64,000 nt of DNA, taken from the NCBI GenBank assembly GCA_947459205.1, contig CANHCR010000003.1:34916-98915 (forward strand). The letters run 5' to 3'. Made by a program: the position numbers and the translations under genes. Shown here piece by piece: positions 1-9,234 of this stretch. The stretch is from Caryophanales bacterium. Its GTDB lineage: Bacteria > Bacillota > Bacilli > Paenibacillales > CANHCR01. The stretch's first letter is position 1. The number at the start of each line of letters is the position of its first letter. Below the pieces are notes generated by a model. That model saw only the letters and a program-made list of their open reading frames with translations. It was not told the DNA's origin and did no database searches.

Positions 1-627
1 AACATCGCGCTCGCCAACGAGTTGGTCAAAATTTCGTCGGTGCTCGACATTAACCCGCTCGAAGTCATCCGGCTCGCCAACCATCATCCGCGCGTCAACA
101 TTTTGCAACCCGGACCAGGCGTTGGCGGACACTGCATCGCTGTCGACCCCTATTTCATTGTCGAAAAAGCGTTCCAGCAAACGCCGCTCATCCAAACCGC
201 GCGCGAGATCAACGAATCGATGCCAGATGTCGTCGTCAGTCAAATTCAGCGCTTGACGGCCACCGTGGCACAGCCAAAAATCGCCGTGTTCGGCATCGCC
301 TACAAGGGCAACGTCGGTGATTGGCGCGAAAGCCCCGCGCTCAAGATTATCGCCGGTTTGCAGCAAGCGGGCATCGAAGTCGCCGTCCACGATCCGCTCG
401 TCGTCGACCGCATGAAAGATTTCGAGTTAGTGTCGGCCGAAGCCGCGGCGCAAAATAGTGACCTGCTAGTCGTGCTCGCCGATCACCAACTGTTTCACGA
501 TACTTTGAGTGAGACGCTGCTCGCAACGATGCGCCAAGCGCGCATCCTCGACACGAAAAACTTCGTCAAACTGTCACCGGAAAGCAGCGCCGAACTAATC
601 AACTTCAACCACTTGTTCCGAGCATAG
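1..627 (+). CDS. wecC: UDP-N-acetyl-D-mannosamine dehydrogenase, C-terminal part (runs off the left edge)
   Basis: Open from base 1 (NIALANELVK...); GPGVGGHCIAVDPYF and GIAYKGNVGDWRESPAL motifs of the UDP-glucose/ManNAc dehydrogenase family. Confidence 0.9.
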   Translation, partial: NIALANELVKISSVLDINPLEVIRLANHHPRVNILQPGPGVGGHCIAVDPYFIVEKAFQQTPLIQTAREINESMPDVVVSQIQRLTATVAQPKIAVFGIAYKGNVGDWRESPALKIIAGLQQAGIEVAVHDPLVVDRMKDFELVSAEAAAQNSDLLVVLADHQLFHDTLSETLLATMRQARILDTKNFVKLSPESSAELINFNHLFRA

Positions 628-637
628 TTTTCATAAA

Positions 638-690
638 AATACCCCGCTCACCGTTGCTTCACATGGCAACCGTAGCGGGGCTTTTTGTGT
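638..690. terminator. bidirectional intrinsic terminator
   Basis: ATACCCCGCT...AGCGGGGCTTTTTGTG hairpin with T-tracts on both strands between convergent genes. Confidence 0.8.
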
Positions 691-698
691 GCGAATGA

Positions 699-1094
699 TT
701 ATTTTCCTTCCGTACGAATCGGCAATTGATCGTACAACTTTTGCGCGGGCGTATACTTCGGATTGCGTTGCAACACATTGGACAGCAGCGCCGTCGCCTT
801 TTTGAAATTTTTCTCCTGCATCAAAATCGCTGCATACTGCGTAGAGATCGGATCTGACTTCGTGTTCAGCATGAACGCCATTTCAATGTTGGCACGCGCA
901 TCTTTGGGACGGTTCAATTTGACATAGCATTCATACAAGCGAGCAGCGGTAATCGAGCGACGTTGCAACTCCATCGATTTTTCAAAATGTTTCACGGCCT
1001 CTGCATACTCGCCACGCTCCATGCAATCCATGCCCATTCCATAAAAAATGTTGATTTTCAAATTTCCGCTCATGTGTTCCGCCTCCGTTGCCAT
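699..1094 (-). CDS. TPR-repeat protein
   Basis: 131-aa ORF with TPR-like helices (YGMGMDCMERGEYAEAVKHFEKSMEL). Confidence 0.75.
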   Translation of the reverse strand: MATEAEHMSGNLKINIFYGMGMDCMERGEYAEAVKHFEKSMELQRRSITAARLYECYVKLNRPKDARANIEMAFMLNTKSDPISTQYAAILMQEKNFKKATALLSNVLQRNPKYTPAQKLYDQLPIRTEGK

Positions 1095-1127
1095 CTAAAA
1101 TATTTATACACTTTTATACACTGAAAA

Positions 1128-1766
1128 TCAAACGCGTGACGGTGGTGATTCTAACGATTGGATAAATTGCACAGCATCCAACGTGCCGAAGTATAGGAGT
1201 AACTTCTCTTCAATCATCACCAACAAATCGGTTTGGTACTTAATAATTTTTTCGCGGTTAGTATCAATATCGTCTTTATCGGTCATCTGTTTTATACTAA
1301 GCACCGAATCTGCCAACGTGCCCGCAATTTTTCCTGCGATTTTGCCTGCTATCGACAACCCCGCCGGACTTAAAAACGCACTCGTCCGCGAGCCCAAACC
1401 AGAAGTAATCGAATTCGGTACACTCGTGCCCCACTTTTTCAACTGCTCCGCCACCACTTTTTCCACTTCGCGCTTGACGTTGCTTTCCTTAAAATTGTGC
1501 ACCACCTGTTTGCGGTGCTCCAATTCCGCGGTCACCACCAAAAACATCGCCAACGCCACTGTCTTGCTCAACTTATCCGGCTGGCGCTCGGCATTGGAGA
1601 TGGTCGGACGACTCACACCTAACCGCAACGCAAACTCATCTTGATTCCATGAAAACAACTCGCGAATGTTTTGCATGTGCAGACCGATTTCTACTAATCG
1701 TTCCTTCATATATTCATCATAAGCCACTTTTATCAACCTCAATCTGTGGTGCCATCCCACTTTCAT
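1128..1766 (-). CDS. XRE-family HTH regulator with a Gly/Ala-rich C-terminal region
   Basis: N-terminal HTH (IRELFSWNQDEFALRLGVSRPTISNAER); C-terminal segment SAFLSPAGLSIAGKIAGKIAGTLADS. Confidence 0.8.
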   Translation of the reverse strand: MKVGWHHRLRLIKVAYDEYMKERLVEIGLHMQNIRELFSWNQDEFALRLGVSRPTISNAERQPDKLSKTVALAMFLVVTAELEHRKQVVHNFKESNVKREVEKVVAEQLKKWGTSVPNSITSGLGSRTSAFLSPAGLSIAGKIAGKIAGTLADSVLSIKQMTDKDDIDTNREKIIKYQTDLLVMIEEKLLLYFGTLDAVQFIQSLESPPSRV

Positions 1767-1841
1767 TTATGTGATAATTATACCTTTACATAAAATAAAG
1801 TTCAATAACAAAAAAATTTTATTTAATTATAAAAAAGTTGC

Positions 1842-1870
1842 TTGACGTAAATATTTTTACATTGTATATT
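1842..1870 (+). promoter_or_regulatory. SigA-type promoter of the EcsC-like gene
   Basis: TTGACG (1842-1847), 17-bp spacer, TATATT (1865-1870). Confidence 0.75.
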
Positions 1871-1895
1871 ATTCGCAGGAGGTAAAGTTTTTTAC
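1847..1895. promoter_or_regulatory. paired operator-like palindromes GTAAA-N4-TTTAC
   Basis: GTAAATATTTTTAC (1847-1860) and GTAAAGTTTTTTAC (1882-1895), overlapping the promoter spacer and the start region. Confidence 0.6.
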
Positions 1896-1931
1896 ATCCA
1901 GTCAAAATAAAAACGAAAAGAGGAATGAATC

Positions 1932-2549
1932 ATGTCAGAGAAAAACAACTTCTTGCAGCAAAAAATCATCGACGCACTCAACCAAGCATACGAACATGCA
2001 GTACAGGGCTTCGGCGGCTTCCAATCGGTCATCGATCTGGCCAATGACTACATAAACAAATATCCGACACGCGATGAAGCGATTGACGCCTTGGTACGCA
2101 CGCAAAATGTGAAAGCATTCACTTCTGGTTTCTTGTCTGGTGCAGCCGGCCTACCGTTGTTAGCGGTCGCGATTCCTGCCAATCTGATTTCCGTCGTTTA
2201 TGTGCATGTGCGCATGTCCGCTGCGATTGCTTACATCAGAGGCTTCGACCTGCGATCTGACCAAGTGAAAACGATGGTCTTCGCCACTTTGACGGGCAGT
2301 TCCGCCTACAAAATGCTTCGCGATGCAGGCGTGAAAATCGCCAAAGAAGTCATGGAAGAAGTCATCAAACGCGTCGCCATTTACCTGGCCGCCAAATTCG
2401 GCGCCAAACTTCCTGTCAATGTAGCAAAAGCAATTCCGATTGTCGGTGGTGTTGTCGGTGGCATCATGGATGTCGCTGCCACGCTAGCAATTGCCAAAGT
2501 CGCAAAAACCATCTTCAAAAATGGAGGTCTCAACCATGGGGTTGCTTGA
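1932..2549 (+). CDS. EcsC-like membrane-associated protein
   Basis: 205-aa ORF with RBS; hydrophobic Gly/Ala-rich stretches (SGFLSGAAGLPLLAVAIPANL, IPIVGGVVGGIMDVAATLAIAKVA) resembling the EcsC family. Confidence 0.65.
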   Translation: MSEKNNFLQQKIIDALNQAYEHAVQGFGGFQSVIDLANDYINKYPTRDEAIDALVRTQNVKAFTSGFLSGAAGLPLLAVAIPANLISVVYVHVRMSAAIAYIRGFDLRSDQVKTMVFATLTGSSAYKMLRDAGVKIAKEVMEEVIKRVAIYLAAKFGAKLPVNVAKAIPIVGGVVGGIMDVAATLAIAKVAKTIFKNGGLNHGVA

Positions 2550-2958
2550 TCGTTTGAAACAAACACTTGATTTCCAAACCGTTCCCGTTCCGTTGTTTGC
2601 GATACGTGAGTACTTGCAGCGCCAGTTACCTAAAATTACTGGACTCAATGTCAGTTCTGAGAACGGCTGTCTCGTCATTAGCGGCAATGTTTTTCTACTC
2701 ATTCCGTTCAGCATCAAATTAAAACCCCTGCGTGCGGTCGATCGCCGAGTCGTGTTCGAAGTCGTTTCATTCGGTCCGCTCAATCTTGAGTTTTTGAAAA
2801 AGCGATTGTTCCGCAATTCCGCGCTGTGCCATTATGCTAACAATCAACTGACGATCGACTTTGACAACATCCCGTTGCTCAAAAAAATCCCGCTTCTGAT
2901 AATAAAAGAAGTGACGTTAGGCGATAAGACCATCAAATTCAAACTAGGCATTTCATAA
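2536..2958 (+). CDS. small conserved hypothetical protein, translationally coupled to the upstream EcsC-like gene
   Basis: ATG at 2536 preceded by GGAGGT; overlaps the upstream stop by 14 nt. Confidence 0.65.
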   Translation: MGLLDRLKQTLDFQTVPVPLFAIREYLQRQLPKITGLNVSSENGCLVISGNVFLLIPFSIKLKPLRAVDRRVVFEVVSFGPLNLEFLKKRLFRNSALCHYANNQLTIDFDNIPLLKKIPLLIIKEVTLGDKTIKFKLGIS

Positions 2959-2995
2959 AAAAATGGCGCTCTCCCAACCTGGGAAAGCGCCGCTT
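2958..2995. terminator. intrinsic terminator
   Basis: GGCGCT...AGCGCC hairpin with flanking A/T tracts between convergent genes. Confidence 0.7.
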
Positions 2996-4851
2996 TATAA
3001 TGATAATTGAATGTTTAATTCCTCCAAAACCGCCTGCGCCCGTTGTTCGACTGCTGCATCAGCGACAAGTGGTGGCGCATGGTGCGGCTTGATGCGCGCA
3101 TCAATGATTAGTTGGTCACAGCCCCAATGCTTGAAACGTTGGAAACTGTTGACCCCATACAAATCATGTGAAGGATTGCTGCGCGTGAAAGTGACCCATA
3201 AGAAGTTGGCCAGCGACTGGCTGACGAACGACGCATCATCGCACACGATAATCAGCGGACAACCGCTCAGTTCTCCATTTGCATCTTGCTTCGCCAAGTT
3301 CGCCAAACTCGCCAAACGTTCGCTTAGTACCGACATTTCGCGCTCGGCCTGCTCATACGAGACGAACGGCGTCATCGGTAGCGCCACCACGCCGGGGAAG
3401 ACCAACTCTGCCGCGAATTCACGCAATTCGCTAGGCACTTCCTTGGACAGTTCTCGCAAGCGATCGCCATACGCCGCCAAAATCACTTTGCTGCCGGTAT
3501 TCAAACCGGTGCCGGAATAATCCAGCGTGTCGATGGTCGTCTCCGTCTGAAAATGCAAGTCGCGACGCAAATCGATGCGCTCGAGAATATATCGCATGAA
3601 TGCCTCTTCGTCGTGCGTATTCAGAGGCGCATCTGATGACTCGCCATCTTCCGCTGCAATCCACAAAAATTTTGCCAAACTTAACTGACCAGTTCCGAGA
3701 ATCCGGTTCGCCAGTGTCAACAATTCGCTCGGCCGTTTCGTCGGCTGGTATGGCGTATAGCGCTCACTGCCAATTGCGAACAGCAACGGATGGACGCCCG
3801 CCGCATCAACCGCATGCACTTCCTTGACACCTGGTATTTCGTGACGAATCGCATTGCCGGTCAGCGCATGAATCAGTTCGCCGAACGACGTATCTTCTTG
3901 TGGCGGCCGACCGACAACCGTAAACGGCCACACCGCCCCTTTGCGCGCATACACTTTATGAATGTTCAAAAACGGAAACGGATGCGTCAAACTGTAATAC
4001 CCGAGGTGATCGCCAAACGGACCCTCAGGCTTAGTCGCATACGGTTCAAGTTCGCCAGTAATCACAAAATCCGCATCCAAACTAACGCAGTAACCGTCCA
4101 CATAACTGTAGCGGAAACGACGCCCGGCCAACATCCCAGCAAACGTCATCTCGCTCAAACCTTCCGGCAACGGCATCACCGCCGCCAATGTGTGGGCCGG
4201 CGGACCTCCAACGAACACGCTCACTTTCAGCGGTTGCCCCAAACGATTAGCCGCCGCCTGATGAACACCGATGCCGCGGTGAATTTGATAATGAATGCCG
4301 ATTTCTTTGTTCAGTTCATAGTCATTGCCGCTCAACTGCACGCGATACATCCCTAAATTCGCATTCATGATGCCTGGCTTAAGCGGATCTTCACTGTACA
4401 CTTGCGGCAACGTGACGAACGCACCGCCGTCATCTGGCCAGTTTTTAATAAGCGGCAAGTCAGAAATTTGAATTTCATCAAAAAGTGAACGCACGGCCGA
4501 AGGCGATAACTTTTGCGGTAGCGCCTTGTACGCCGCTAGCGCAGTGCCAATCTGCTGAAACGGTCGTTTAAGCGCCGCCAGCGGATTGTTGCGCAGTGCA
4601 ATCGCCTGTTGCACGGCATTCCACGTTTTGCGAAACATAAACTCACTGCGTTCAACCGTGCCAAACAAGTTGGACACCGCGGGATAGCGACTGCCTTTCA
4701 CCTTTTCAAACAAAATCGTCGGTCCGCCTGCCTCGTACATTTTTAGTTGAATCGCCGCCATTTCCAGATGCGGATCGACTTCCTCACAGATTCGCAACAA
4801 CTGTCCCTGCTTTTCTAAATCTGCAATACATGCTGCCAAAGAGTTGTACAA
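2995..4851 (-). CDS. UbiD-family decarboxylase (menaquinone-type)
   Basis: 618 aa; PEGPFGDHLGYYSL and EDTSFGELIHALTG motifs typical of UbiD. Confidence 0.9.
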   Translation of the reverse strand: MYNSLAACIADLEKQGQLLRICEEVDPHLEMAAIQLKMYEAGGPTILFEKVKGSRYPAVSNLFGTVERSEFMFRKTWNAVQQAIALRNNPLAALKRPFQQIGTALAAYKALPQKLSPSAVRSLFDEIQISDLPLIKNWPDDGGAFVTLPQVYSEDPLKPGIMNANLGMYRVQLSGNDYELNKEIGIHYQIHRGIGVHQAAANRLGQPLKVSVFVGGPPAHTLAAVMPLPEGLSEMTFAGMLAGRRFRYSYVDGYCVSLDADFVITGELEPYATKPEGPFGDHLGYYSLTHPFPFLNIHKVYARKGAVWPFTVVGRPPQEDTSFGELIHALTGNAIRHEIPGVKEVHAVDAAGVHPLLFAIGSERYTPYQPTKRPSELLTLANRILGTGQLSLAKFLWIAAEDGESSDAPLNTHDEEAFMRYILERIDLRRDLHFQTETTIDTLDYSGTGLNTGSKVILAAYGDRLRELSKEVPSELREFAAELVFPGVVALPMTPFVSYEQAEREMSVLSERLASLANLAKQDANGELSGCPLIIVCDDASFVSQSLANFLWVTFTRSNPSHDLYGVNSFQRFKHWGCDQLIIDARIKPHHAPPLVADAAVEQRAQAVLEELNIQLSL

Positions 4852-4867
4852 TTTGACACGCCTCCAT

Positions 4868-5869
4868 CTACTTTAGGTTGCTACGTACGATACTCGGTAC
4901 AATCTCTTGGTCAATGACCTCACGATATTTCCGTTCCCATGCCGGTTGTTCCAATGTAACTTTTGCTTCGTTGAACGTCTTGCGCACCGAAGATCGTTTG
5001 CTAACCAAGATAATATGATATCCCAACTTCGTTTCTACAGGTTCGCTCAACGTATTCAGAGGCACATCCTGCACCGCTTTTTTTAACGCCGGTACCCAAT
5101 TCTCGACATCGGCATCAACATAAGTACCGCCATTTTTTTTCGAACCCGCATCATCCGAATACTGTTTTGCCAGTGTTGCAAATTTACCGCCTGCTTTCAA
5201 TTTCGTCAACACCTCTTGCGCTCGTTTGAGTGCATCTGCCTTTTTTCGACCTTTTGGCTGTTTTTCGTCTACACCAATCAAAATGTGACTGACGGTTGCA
5301 ACTGTTTTGTTCATCTCATTTGCATCCACCTTGCGATTGTATTCAGCCCTCAAATCGGCATCTGTCAGCTTGCTTTTGACATATTCCACTGTGTTGTTGT
5401 ATTGCAGATAAAAATTAAGCACATCCGCTTTCACAAGCCCGAATTGCTTGAGTCGATTAGCAAAACCGTTGGCTCCATACTGTTTGTTAATTCCACCTTC
5501 CAATTGTGACAACAATTTCAACATAAACGGATCATCGGCCGGCGTCGGTTTTTCAAGTTTTTCAGTGGACACCTGATAAAAAATAAAAGTGACCAATTGA
5601 CTTCTCAGAAATCCCTGTCGAGCTTCTTGTTCCTCGAATTTCGGATTCATGAACCGCTGTACTTGTAAAAACTTCTCGAAATCTGCCTTTTTGACAGTAC
5701 CGCCTTTGTACTCTGCTACTGGGTCAGTAAGTTTTTGTTCTTCTTGCTGCTTACTTTCATTTTTAGTTCCTTCATTCTTAGTTTCTTCATTCTGATTCCC
5801 ACAACCGTAAAGCATCGTTGCCAACAAAAACAGAACGGACAAAATAATAAAACTATTTTTTTTATACAT
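4868..5869 (-). CDS. PrsA-like peptidylprolyl isomerase lipoprotein
   Basis: Lipobox-like LLATMLYGCGN; parvulin region (VSHILIGVDEKQ...AKQYSDDAGSKKNGG...LGYHIILV). Confidence 0.88.
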   Translation of the reverse strand: MYKKNSFIILSVLFLLATMLYGCGNQNEETKNEGTKNESKQQEEQKLTDPVAEYKGGTVKKADFEKFLQVQRFMNPKFEEQEARQGFLRSQLVTFIFYQVSTEKLEKPTPADDPFMLKLLSQLEGGINKQYGANGFANRLKQFGLVKADVLNFYLQYNNTVEYVKSKLTDADLRAEYNRKVDANEMNKTVATVSHILIGVDEKQPKGRKKADALKRAQEVLTKLKAGGKFATLAKQYSDDAGSKKNGGTYVDADVENWVPALKKAVQDVPLNTLSEPVETKLGYHIILVSKRSSVRKTFNEAKVTLEQPAWERKYREVIDQEIVPSIVRSNLK

Positions 5870-7080
5870 TACGATTTCCCCCTTCGACTTCTTGGCGCCA
5901 ACAACTGACCACGCAGTAATACGCGTTCGCTAATTTCCGCACTCAACCTTCTGCCATATCGTTCGACAGCCTTGCGCTGATAATCCGTCGCCAAGGAAAC
6001 CGCCGTCCCGCTCCGCCCCATGCGCGCCGTGCGACCGACGCGGTGCACATAATGTTCCTCAGTGTCAGGCAAATCGTAGTTGACGACGAGGTCGACGTCT
6101 GGAAAATCAAGCCCGCGTGCCGCTACATCGGTTGAAACGAGCAGTAGCAACTTGCCTTCACGAAACCGACGCATCACATCAGCCCGCTCCTGCTTGCCTT
6201 GGTCAGCATAAATCGCTGCCACCGATAGTCCGACATATTGCAGCTTCGCGACAATCTCACCAATCTCATGCGTATCATTAACGAATAGCAAGGCTGCCTT
6301 CGGTGTCAGCGCGTGGGTCAAGCGACGTAACGCATCAATTTTGTCGCGCTCATCAACATAAATGACAAACTGTTGTAACTGGGCGACGGTCTTGCTCGCT
6401 GCTTCCACCTCGATGAGCTGCGGTTCGCGCATCGAGCGATCTGCCATAGCACGCACCTCTTTGCCAAGCGTCGCCGAAAAGAATAGCAATTGGCGCTCGC
6501 GCAGCGTGCTTTTGATTATCTGCTCCACATCCTTTTGAAAACCTTGCTTAAGCAGCTGGTCCGCCTCATCGACGACAATCATTTTCACGTCGTGCATGCG
6601 CAACTTACGCTTCGAAATCAACTCAACCAACCGCCCCGGCGTACCGACGACGATTTGCGGATGCAGGCGCAACTTCTCCACTTGCCGTTGCAAATCCGCA
6701 CCGCCCGCTAGCGCCTCCGCCCGCAATTCACTGCCTTCGAGCAACATTTGCAACTCGCGAAACACTTGCATCGCCAACTCACGTGTCGGCACGATGACCG
6801 CCGCCTGCGGTTGCTTCAAATCCGCCCGCAAACGTTGCAAAATCGGCAACAAATAGGCATACGTCTTGCCGCTGCCCGTCTGTGACTGGACGAGCACATC
6901 ACGACCCGCGAGCACATGCGGAATCGATGCCTGCTGCACCGGCGAAGCTTGTACGACCTTGCGCGTTTGCAAATTACGTAGCCAAGGCGTTTGCTCAGCA
7001 TCAGCGCCAAGCAACTCGGCCAGCGAAAGCGCACGCTCAGCTGATGGTTGCCCTTGCTCGCGATTTCCGTTCTCCGTCAT
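5869..7080 (-). CDS. DEAD-box ATP-dependent RNA helicase
   Basis: QTGSGKTYAYLLPIL, VDEAD, SAT and HRVGRTARMGRSG motifs. Confidence 0.95.
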   Translation of the reverse strand: MTENGNREQGQPSAERALSLAELLGADAEQTPWLRNLQTRKVVQASPVQQASIPHVLAGRDVLVQSQTGSGKTYAYLLPILQRLRADLKQPQAAVIVPTRELAMQVFRELQMLLEGSELRAEALAGGADLQRQVEKLRLHPQIVVGTPGRLVELISKRKLRMHDVKMIVVDEADQLLKQGFQKDVEQIIKSTLRERQLLFFSATLGKEVRAMADRSMREPQLIEVEAASKTVAQLQQFVIYVDERDKIDALRRLTHALTPKAALLFVNDTHEIGEIVAKLQYVGLSVAAIYADQGKQERADVMRRFREGKLLLLVSTDVAARGLDFPDVDLVVNYDLPDTEEHYVHRVGRTARMGRSGTAVSLATDYQRKAVERYGRRLSAEISERVLLRGQLLAPRSRRGKS

Positions 7081-7239
7081 TTATCTTCTCTCCTCAATTT
7101 TTATATTAAGTTGAACACCGTTCGATCGAAAACTTACATACATGCATGATTTTACTATCTGCCTATTTTGCATTTTTCCTGCTTAATTCGTTCTGTTTCT
7201 GCCAATTTAACCTCTAGTAGTAGCAAGTTAAACACTTTG

Positions 7240-7290
7240 ATTAGGCAGTAAGGTCGAACATTAGGCAGTAAATTACCTTTTTAGGTAGAT
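7240..7290. repeat. three TTAGGYAG repeats at exact 20-bp spacing
   Basis: TTAGGCAGTA at 7241 and 7261, TTAGGTAGAT at 7281. Confidence 0.6.
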
Positions 7291-7340
7291 GCAAAAATGT
7301 TGACCTAATTGATACAATCGCCCCACCCAAAATAAGGAAT

Positions 7341-8168
7341 TTATTTTTTGTCGAGCAACCGCTCCGTCAAACGCTCAAAAAAGCGCGGGAACAGTTGCGC
7401 CACTTTCACGCCAAACGCCGCAAACCACGGCATCGTAATTTCTGCGCGCTTTTGTTCGACAGCACGAAAAATTTGCTCTGCCACCTGATGAGCGGTCAGC
7501 ATCACACCGCCCATTTTGCGTAAATTGGCCAAGTATTGTCCGCTCGGATCGGCACGGTCAAAAAAGTTGGTCGCAATCGGTCCTGGGTTGACGGTCGACA
7601 ACCCGACGCCTGTGCCGCGCAGTTCCATCCGCAGCGCATTGCTGAAACCGATGACCGCATGTTTCGTCGCTGCATAACCGACTGCCTTTTTCGTCACCAA
7701 CTTACCCGCCACCGAAGCGACATTAACGATATGACCGCTCCCGCGCGTCAACATCCCCGGCAAAGCAGCCTTCGTGCAATGGACAATGCCCATATAATTC
7801 ACGTTCATCATCTCACTGAACTCATGCAGCGGCATGTCCTTGAACCACTCAAACACGCCGAAACCGGCATTATTGACAAGCACATCGATGTGCCCATACT
7901 TCTCATGAATCACTGCAAACGCACGCTCGACCGCAAATGCATCACTCACATCAAGCGGCAGCACCATGTGCTCAGTCGGAATGTTTCGCGAGATGTCCGC
8001 CATTTTTTCCACATTACGCGCCAACAACACAGGAATCGCCCCGCGCCGTGCCGCCATGAATACCGTTTCTGCACCCACCCCGCTTGAGGCTCCGGTCACG
8101 ACCACCACTTTCCCGCGCCAGTCCACTTTCCCACGCCAATCCACAGTCATCCGCTCCTTCGCACTCAA
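7341..8168 (-). CDS. SDR-family oxidoreductase
   Basis: VVVTGASSGVGAE, NNAGFG and YAATKHAV motifs. Confidence 0.92.
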   Translation of the reverse strand: MSAKERMTVDWRGKVDWRGKVVVVTGASSGVGAETVFMAARRGAIPVLLARNVEKMADISRNIPTEHMVLPLDVSDAFAVERAFAVIHEKYGHIDVLVNNAGFGVFEWFKDMPLHEFSEMMNVNYMGIVHCTKAALPGMLTRGSGHIVNVASVAGKLVTKKAVGYAATKHAVIGFSNALRMELRGTGVGLSTVNPGPIATNFFDRADPSGQYLANLRKMGGVMLTAHQVAEQIFRAVEQKRAEITMPWFAAFGVKVAQLFPRFFERLTERLLDKK

Positions 8169-8304
8169 TCGCTCTTACCTTTATTATTTCACAATCGCCC
8201 ACAATTTCAAAGGAACGACCTTTTATTCGCACTCTCGAAAAAATGTTTTATAACCAAATTCGTTGTGATAAAATAAATCTATAGATGGGAGGTGCTGCCT
8301 TTTT

Positions 8305-9207
8305 ATGAACATGAGTCAATTGGAAACGTTTCTGACGATTGTCAAAACGATGAGTTTTCGCAGAACAGCGGAGTTGCTCAATCTCACGCAACCGGCCGTC
8401 TCCGCCCAAATCCGCAATCTCGAAGAAGAACTCAAAACGCCGCTCATCATCCGCCATCAACCAATCAGTTTGACGGAGGCCGGTCATATTTTTGCCGAAG
8501 AGGCGGGGCACATTCTCGAACATGTTGAGCAGCTCAAACAACGGCTTGAGGATATCCAACAAAAGCCACAAGGGCACATTCACATTGGCACCACCACGTC
8601 AATCGCGATGCAAATTTTGCCGCGCGTGCTTTCCTATGTACAGAATCAATTTCCGCTCATCAAAACGACGATTCATTCGATGCCGTCGACGCAAATCATG
8701 ACCAACGTCGAAAATGGTACGATTGATGTCGGTATCGGCTATCTGCTCGAGAAAAACGCCAACTTGCAAAGTTCGATTTTATATTTTGACACGTTTGAAC
8801 TAGTCGTTTCGCCCAGACATCCGCTCGCACGGCGCACACTCGCCACCGCCGATGATTTGCGCAATGTGCCATTCATCATGCTTTCGCCGGAAACAGCGGG
8901 GCGACGCTTTGCCGAGCAAGTGTTTGAGCGCATCCAGTTGCAGCCATCGATTATTATGGAATTATCGAGCAGCGAAGAGGTGAAGCGCATGGTTGAATTA
9001 AATCTTGGCGCGGCCATCATCTCCAAACTATCGGTAGTAGCCGAACTGCGGCGCGGCACGCTTTCCATCGTGCCTCTCAGCGAACTGGAAATTACGCACC
9101 CGGTCGCGGTCGTCTACAAATCAGGACGCTACATCAATTCGGCGACTAAACAGTTTCTCAATGACTTGAAAGGCATGCCTGAATCGCAATTTCTCGGTTC
9201 GGAATAA
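8305..9207 (+). CDS. LysR-family transcriptional regulator
   Basis: N-terminal wHTH MSQLETFLTIVKTMSFRRTAELLNLTQPAVSAQIRNLEEEL and a substrate-binding domain. Confidence 0.93.
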   Translation: MNMSQLETFLTIVKTMSFRRTAELLNLTQPAVSAQIRNLEEELKTPLIIRHQPISLTEAGHIFAEEAGHILEHVEQLKQRLEDIQQKPQGHIHIGTTTSIAMQILPRVLSYVQNQFPLIKTTIHSMPSTQIMTNVENGTIDVGIGYLLEKNANLQSSILYFDTFELVVSPRHPLARRTLATADDLRNVPFIMLSPETAGRRFAEQVFERIQLQPSIIMELSSSEEVKRMVELNLGAAIISKLSVVAELRRGTLSIVPLSELEITHPVAVVYKSGRYINSATKQFLNDLKGMPESQFLGSE

Positions 9208-9234
9208 TATGTATTAGCAAATCAATCTCATGAG

